Source: Hermatobates lingyangjiaoensis (Eukaryota > Arthropoda > Insecta > Hemiptera > Hermatobatidae). Taken from it: a stretch of 64,000 nt of DNA. Shown piece after piece: positions 59,520 to 64,000 of the stretch. Numbering within the stretch: position 1 is the first letter of the stretch; every line of letters starts with the position of its first letter. The stretch lies in assembly GCA_026182355.1 (NCBI GenBank), contig JAPFBL010000255.1:5457501-5521500 (forward strand). The letters run 5' to 3'. The notes below the pieces were generated by a model. That model did not search any database, was not told where the DNA came from, and saw only the letters and a program-made list of their open reading frames with translations. The position numbers and the translations under genes were made by a program.

Positions 59520-60650
59520 TATAGGTGTATAATGTAATCGGGATTCGGTCAATTTTCCAGGATCAAAATCAAACTCTCAATGCCAACGTTTCGGTTTTAT
59601 TTAAAACCTCTTTTCATAGGCCTACAAACAAAGGATGACAAGAAATCATATATAAACATCAACATATAACTAACATCAAAATGGAACATTACAGTTGTGA
59701 AAAAACAAAAATATATATACAAGTAGAAGTAACAGAAAAATAATAAACATATTTATGAACTTACAGAAGTCAGAATTTTTGAATTAGAAAAATGATGAAA
59801 TTTACATTATATAAAATAAAGTAACAATAGATAGTTAGTGAACTAACATCTTAACTGGTCAAAAACTTGGACCAGACTAACTGATTACAATTACATGTAA
59901 ACCGGACACTGTTCACTCAAAGAACACAAAAAGAAACCAAGGAAATTAAATTTCACTAAAATCAACTTAACACTCCTGAATAAATAGTGTTCAAATTGGT
60001 AATGTCACTTCTATGATTAACTGAACTTAGATCTTTTTTAATATATAGCATTTCGAGGGTCTTTCTTCTTTGCTCATCTTGTTCTTTATCTACTATAATT
60101 GCTTCTTCAAAATCGAAATGCTATATATTAAAAAAGATCTAAGTTCAGTTAATCATAGAAGTGACATTACCAATTTGAACACTATTTATTCAGGAGTGTT
60201 AAGTTGATTTTAGTGAAATTTAATTTCCTTAGTTCCTTTTTGTGTTCTTTGAGTGAACAGTGTCCGGTTTACATGTAATTGTAATCAGTTAGTCTGGTCC
60301 AAGTTTTTGACCAGTTAAGATGTTAGTTCACTAACTATCTATTGTTACTTCATTTTATATAATGTAAATTTCATCATTTTTCTAATTCAAAAATTCTGAC
60401 TTCTGTAAGTTCATAAATATGTTTATTGTTTTTCTATTACTTCTACTTGTATATATATTTTTGTTTTTTCACAACTGTAATGTTCCATTTTGATGTTAGT
60501 TATATGTTGATGTTTATATATGATTTCTTGTCATCCTTTGTTTGTAGGCCTATGAAAAGAGGTTTTAAATAAAACCGAAACGTTGGCATTGAGAGTTTGA
60601 TTTTGATCCTGGAAAATTGACCGAATCCCGATTACATTATACACCTATTC
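59520..60650. mobile_element. Palindrome of two Penelope 3' tails, head to head
   Basis: The left copy (minus, 59,525-60,116) and right copy (plus, 60,117-60,640) are near-exact reverse complements over about 520 bases. Each includes the final codons (LEMLYIKKDLSSVNHRSDI, IYSGVLS) and the tail. The left copy reaches about 60 bases further into the endonuclease (FDFEEAIIVDKEQDEQRRK). They meet at 60,116/60,117 with no spacer. Compared with the 56.3-58.9-kb pair the sequence is a sister subfamily. Confidence 0.88.
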
Positions 60651-60683
60651 TATCCAACGGTTGATATATTATTGAATTTGTAA

Positions 60684-60687
<4 letters not shown>

Positions 60688-60754
<67 letters not shown>
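60688..60754. repeat. (TA)n followed by (GT)n
   Basis: TA run at 60,688-60,721 passing into a GT run at 60,722-60,754. It forms the left flank of the next palindrome. Confidence 0.95.
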
Positions 60755-60757
<3 letters not shown>

Positions 60758-61036
60758 ATGGCAGCAAATCTTCACGTAAACATGTTTCATTAAAGTACCC
60801 AGCAGCCTCTGCGTTACGACTTTTAAGCTGGTCTGCTCCAATTTACGAACAATTTTGCGTTGGGCTGGTGTTAAAAGCCATATTAATTGCCCAAGAGACA
60901 TCTTAATTTGGCATGAGCTGATGTAAAAAGAAAATCACAACTTCCAGACGAGAGGCAATTAAATTGGAGCAGACCAGCTTGAAAGTCGTTAACGCAGAGG
61001 CTGCTGTGTACTTTAATGAAACATATATATATATAT
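60755..61036. mobile_element. Inverted pair of Penelope-like N-terminal pieces
   Basis: Read leftward from about 60,890: LTPAQRKIVRKLEQTSLKVV, then a one-base slip before the expected NAEAAGYFNETC. Read rightward from about 60,960: KLEQTSLKVVNAEAAVYFNE, ending in a TA run (61,021-61,036). The arms match closely around GGAGCAGACCAGCTT and GCAGAGGCTGCTG. Confidence 0.75.
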
Positions 61037-61053
61037 TGAAAATCTACATGAGG

Positions 61054-61333
61054 TGTCTGGTTCTAATATCTGATTGGTTGAAGCGGGACCAAATAACAGG
61101 ACCGGGAAAACTCGAAGTGGAGAAGTCGACATCGCACGGCAACTGTTCATTTTCTGAGGGAGTGCGAGCCCTTATACTATTTGCTGTGTCGGCGGAGATG
61201 ACTCCATGGAAGAGAAGAACCGCTGTATGTGACTTTGATCAGAGCTAGAAGCCTTCAACTTTGAATAAAATGAGTCAAGATATTTGGTCCCGCATCAACC
61301 AATCAGATAATATATATATATATATATATATAT
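61054..61333. mobile_element. Element with 29-bp inverted ends, between TA runs
   Basis: 61,067-61,095 pairs with 61,281-61,309 (core ATCTGATTGGTTGA.GCGGGACCAAATA, one mismatch). Between them the sequence is less AT-rich. Read minus, it has CCAATCAGA-type and TATAAGGGCTCGCAC sequences, which could be a CCAAT box and TATA-like promoter. It may be the promoter end of a Penelope-like element or a MITE. A TA run follows at 61,310-61,333. Confidence 0.5.
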
Positions 61334-61724
61334 GATTTGACAAAAAATGTAATCATGTTATTTATAATTTTAGCTGAAAAAATGTTAAATTAAAATAAAA
61401 ATGAAAAGTCGTATATTTATTGACATTATTAAAACAATATTACTTGATAAAATGCTTAACTGTTGAAAACAGTTGACCGCAGCGTTGTATTTTATAATTT
61501 AGTGAGATGACTGACATCTTTCATCTGGTATTCTCCTCTTGATTTGAAATCATCTTAGATATGTCATCACAGTTAGAGTATTTGCTTCGACCTGCGTTAT
61601 GGTAGAAATATCGTGAAGAAGCCTATCTTTTGTTTTATAGTTGTTACTAATTAATTATGAAGATCCTCCAGATGAAAACAGTTGGCTTGTCATGTTGGGG
61701 CTTATTTCCAGGATTGTCCACCGT
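61334..61724. other. Unannotated stretch
   Basis: No supported gene. TGGTAGAAATATCGTGAAGAAG near 61,600 weakly resembles a Penelope end. Confidence 0.4.
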
Positions 61725-62060
61725 CATATACAATGGACCTGTTTTGATTTATTCATGTCCTTAACCTCTCGGCCTTTACATGATAAAGCAGAATAGGTTG
61801 ATGTTTTTAACGTGGAGCCCTTTCGCCACATCACGAAAACCAACCGTCCTCTCACGAATGATACAGGACGAAACGGTCCTCGTGAAGTGGCCAAGGTGGG
61901 CCTCGCGGGCTTCCACGACCTACATCAATGGAAGCTTTAAAGCTTATGCCAGTTAGTCTCTAAAAGACTGAGGGTTACTTGACGAAAGGGACCATCAAGG
62001 ATTAAATCGGAAAAATGAAAGGGAAACTACAAGGGTAACAGTGAACATATACAATGGACC
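61725..62060 (-). mobile_element. 306-bp SINE-like retroposon with exact 15-bp duplication
   Basis: CATATACAATGGACC occurs exactly at 61,725-61,739 and 62,046-62,060. On the minus strand the insert ends with stem CATGT / ACATG, an inner GGCC-GAGA-GGTT hairpin, then GAATAAATCAAAACA, the same fold and tail as the 49-base insert at 43,812. The middle is GC-rich with nested stems: 61,825-61,836 with 61,880-61,891, and GTCCT / AGGAC at 61,846-61,869 followed by GAAACGGT. No clear tRNA A and B boxes were found. Orientation is inferred from the shared tail. Confidence 0.75.
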
Positions 62061-62435
62061 ACATCAGACAATACCAAAATTAACTCGACAGGAATATTAG
62101 CTAAATGTTATCAGCTAATGGCATGATGATACTCGAAATGACACTATGTAATTATCTAAATGACCAACAGCTCTCCATCTTAATTTTTAATGCGTGATGT
62201 TCTACCTTGTATTTGTTAGACAAAACGATTATAATTTACATAGCAAAATTTAAACATTGCTACTTTTTTTAGTTTTTATAACTAGTAAAAGTGTCTCTCA
62301 ACTTGACACTTAACTACATAATACTAGGCATTTTACTTCACTTCTAATAAAGTATAATAAACGTTAAAAAAATCGATGTCGAAATTTTGGCGATCCTACT
62401 GGTTTTGATGCCCTCTTAGTCCATTTTTGTAGTTT
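62061..62435. other. Unannotated stretch
   Basis: No supported features. Confidence 0.45.
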
Positions 62436-62440
62436 TGCCG

Positions 62441-62491
62441 ATGTGTGTGTGAGTGTGTGTGTGTGTGTGCGAGAGAGTGTGTGTGTGTGTA
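62441..62491. repeat. (GT)n/(GA)n microsatellite
   Basis: GTGTGTGTGAGTG..GTGTGCGAGAGAGTGTGTG run. Confidence 0.9.
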
Positions 62492-62799
62492 ACAACAATC
62501 AGTTTCTAAGTAACAACAATTCCAATATTAATACTTCAATTGCCCCATTAGTAACCCTTTCCCTAACCACACTGGATTGAATATTAACCCTGGATTAATG
62601 TTGCATTGTTGTCTTTTTCCATCTCCAACTCTTTTTCAACAAAACTCAGTTCAACAATAACTCTATAAAAATGATACCCTGTTTTTCATTAGTAACTTTT
62701 TCTATATAATGCTCAATTTTTACTGTACAAAGTATAGTATTTATTAAAATAATTGATTTTGTGATTTTAACAGTTTTACGTTTTTGAGACTTTCTAAGT

Positions 62800-62880
62800 A
62801 AAGTTTAAAGTTTTTTTCGATGATGTCTGTATATGTTGGTCAGTGTGTGGTGGAGCGATTATCCCAAATTTTGTGGGACT
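62800..62880 (+). repeat. Unnamed interspersed repeat, short fragment
   Basis: AGTTTTTTTCGATGATGTCTG followed by TGGTCAGTGTGTGGTGG resembles AGTTTTTTCGAAGATGCCTG at 4,080. A small remnant. Confidence 0.35.
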
Positions 62881-63790
62881 CGACATAGACCACCCATGTG
62901 ATGGGTCAAATTGATATTATATACTAAAATAGATCTAGTAAAATAATATAGATTACTGTAACAATACTCTATAATAGATGAGCTTTATTGTTCGTTAGCA
63001 TATTCACTTGACCGTAATTTACTTTGTTACGTCTGTAATTTAATTCAACAAAACAGACACAGGAGTTAAAACTAACTTTAATTACAATTCTACGTAAATT
63101 TACCAAGAAAACCAGAACAGTCTAAAGTTCACTATCATAAATAAACAACCTCCATAAGTGTTTATTTTCAGAAGAGCTTTCCAAAACATATCTATATATT
63201 ATATCATGACGCACTTTGTTGTCAATCATTTGCTTTTAGACAAAATGTTCTTCTCCTGTACCAAAATTTCTAAAGTTGTGAATAGGAAGTCATTATTAAA
63301 TTAATAAAAATAACTATAACTGATAAAAATTTTGGATTTTTATGATCACAAGTAAGGTCAGTTTCTGAGGAGAAATGAAAACATTTTGTCTAATGATTGA
63401 ATTTGAAAATTATAAAGATGGATAAGGCACAGTGTGTGACAGATAATAGAGAAATCGAACACAGGGTAATTCCTGATAATAGGGTGAACTATCTTTTTTT
63501 TTTTGGTAAAGATGCTCTGTTTGCTAGGGGATTAAAATACAATTCTTTAATTCCAAATGCCTTCAATTTAACTACCATAGAATACCTAATTTTCAATACA
63601 GCATCAACCTCAAAACAATATTATAAGAAAAAAGATTTAGTTATTTTTATATTAAGCAGTTTATGCCTAAAAACTTGAAAATCAACCTCACACCACCTCT
63701 TCTGTTTGTTACAATTTTTTGCATTAACATTGATAAGTTTTCTCAGACTCGACACAAATGGAGTTACTGCACTTAAAACATAGTTCAAAA
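62881..63790. other. Unannotated stretch
   Basis: A 93-codon open frame at 63,397-63,678 has no recognised domain and low complexity; not called as a gene. Confidence 0.4.
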
Positions 63791-63794
63791 TCTC

Positions 63795-64000
63795 GAGTGG
63801 CCTACACTTAACTTTACTACACTTTTAAGTAAGTAAAAATAATTTCAATACTATTGGGTGTATAATATATAATGTCTAATTATATAAGGTATAATATAAA
63901 TATCTAAATGGGAAATGTTTATTAGGCTTTCATTCCTGGAGGTAGTACAGATAGTGACTGTTCCACTTATCAATATGTTGGCTTATTTTTGTTTTTCACA
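63795..64000. repeat. Interspersed repeat, second copy, runs off the window
   Basis: Same order as 39,790-39,965: GAGTGGCCTACA, AGGTATAATATAAAT, AATGGGAAATG.TTATTAG, CCACTTATCAATATG. Confidence 0.65.

Noticed and set aside
63397..63678. 93-codon open frame near the right end
   Set aside because: No domain, low complexity, no splice or start context to support it.

Overview
This is an AT-rich, intron-containing eukaryotic window. The tRNA-headed SINEs, Helitrons and Penelope-like elements, together with the two host gene structures, fit an insect or other arthropod; the species cannot be named from sequence alone. Genes are sparse. Only two host genes can be built with confidence, about 0.6 kb apart and transcribed divergently: an uncharacterised basic nuclear-type protein on the minus strand (about 12.7-20.6 kb) and mitochondrial dihydroorotate dehydrogenase (DHODH) on the plus strand (21,160-26,066, eight exons, 405 residues). 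The short gap between them is a candidate two-way promoter.

Layout: 1-583 is the 3' end of a Helitron. 0.6-12.7 kb is mostly unrecognised AT-rich DNA with a few repeats, an unnamed interspersed repeat family, and one GC-rich coding-like island near 11 kb. 12.7-26.1 kb holds the two genes, whose introns carry a tRNA-derived SINE, a large Penelope-type palindrome and a GC-rich foldback element. 27.9-29.5 kb is a nested direct and inverted repeat. 35.6-38.1 kb has an orphan exon-like frame, a SINE with a 16-bp target-site duplication, and two Helitrons. 39 kb is a decayed Penelope-like endonuclease. 41-46 kb is a cluster of closely related Helitrons with arms in mixed orientations. 52-53 kb is another Helitron. 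53.5-61.3 kb is a nest of Penelope-like elements embedded in TA microsatellites, including a reverse transcriptase plus GIY-YIG endonuclease with one in-frame stop. 61.7-62.1 kb is a 306-bp retroposon with a 15-bp target-site duplication.

The most unusual signals are these. (1) Penelope-like pieces repeatedly occur as head-to-head inverted pairs with outward-facing ends, most of them next to (TA)n tracts, and many carry hammerhead-ribozyme-like motifs. (2) Two retroposons with 15-bp duplications share a 3' tail and a hairpin closed by a GNRA-type loop, although the hairpin bases differ. (3) Helitron copies have their 5' arm and helicase part re-oriented at the same internal boundary. No bacterial-type operons or CRISPR arrays were seen, and no standalone RNA gene was identified; tRNA-like sequence occurs only in SINEs.
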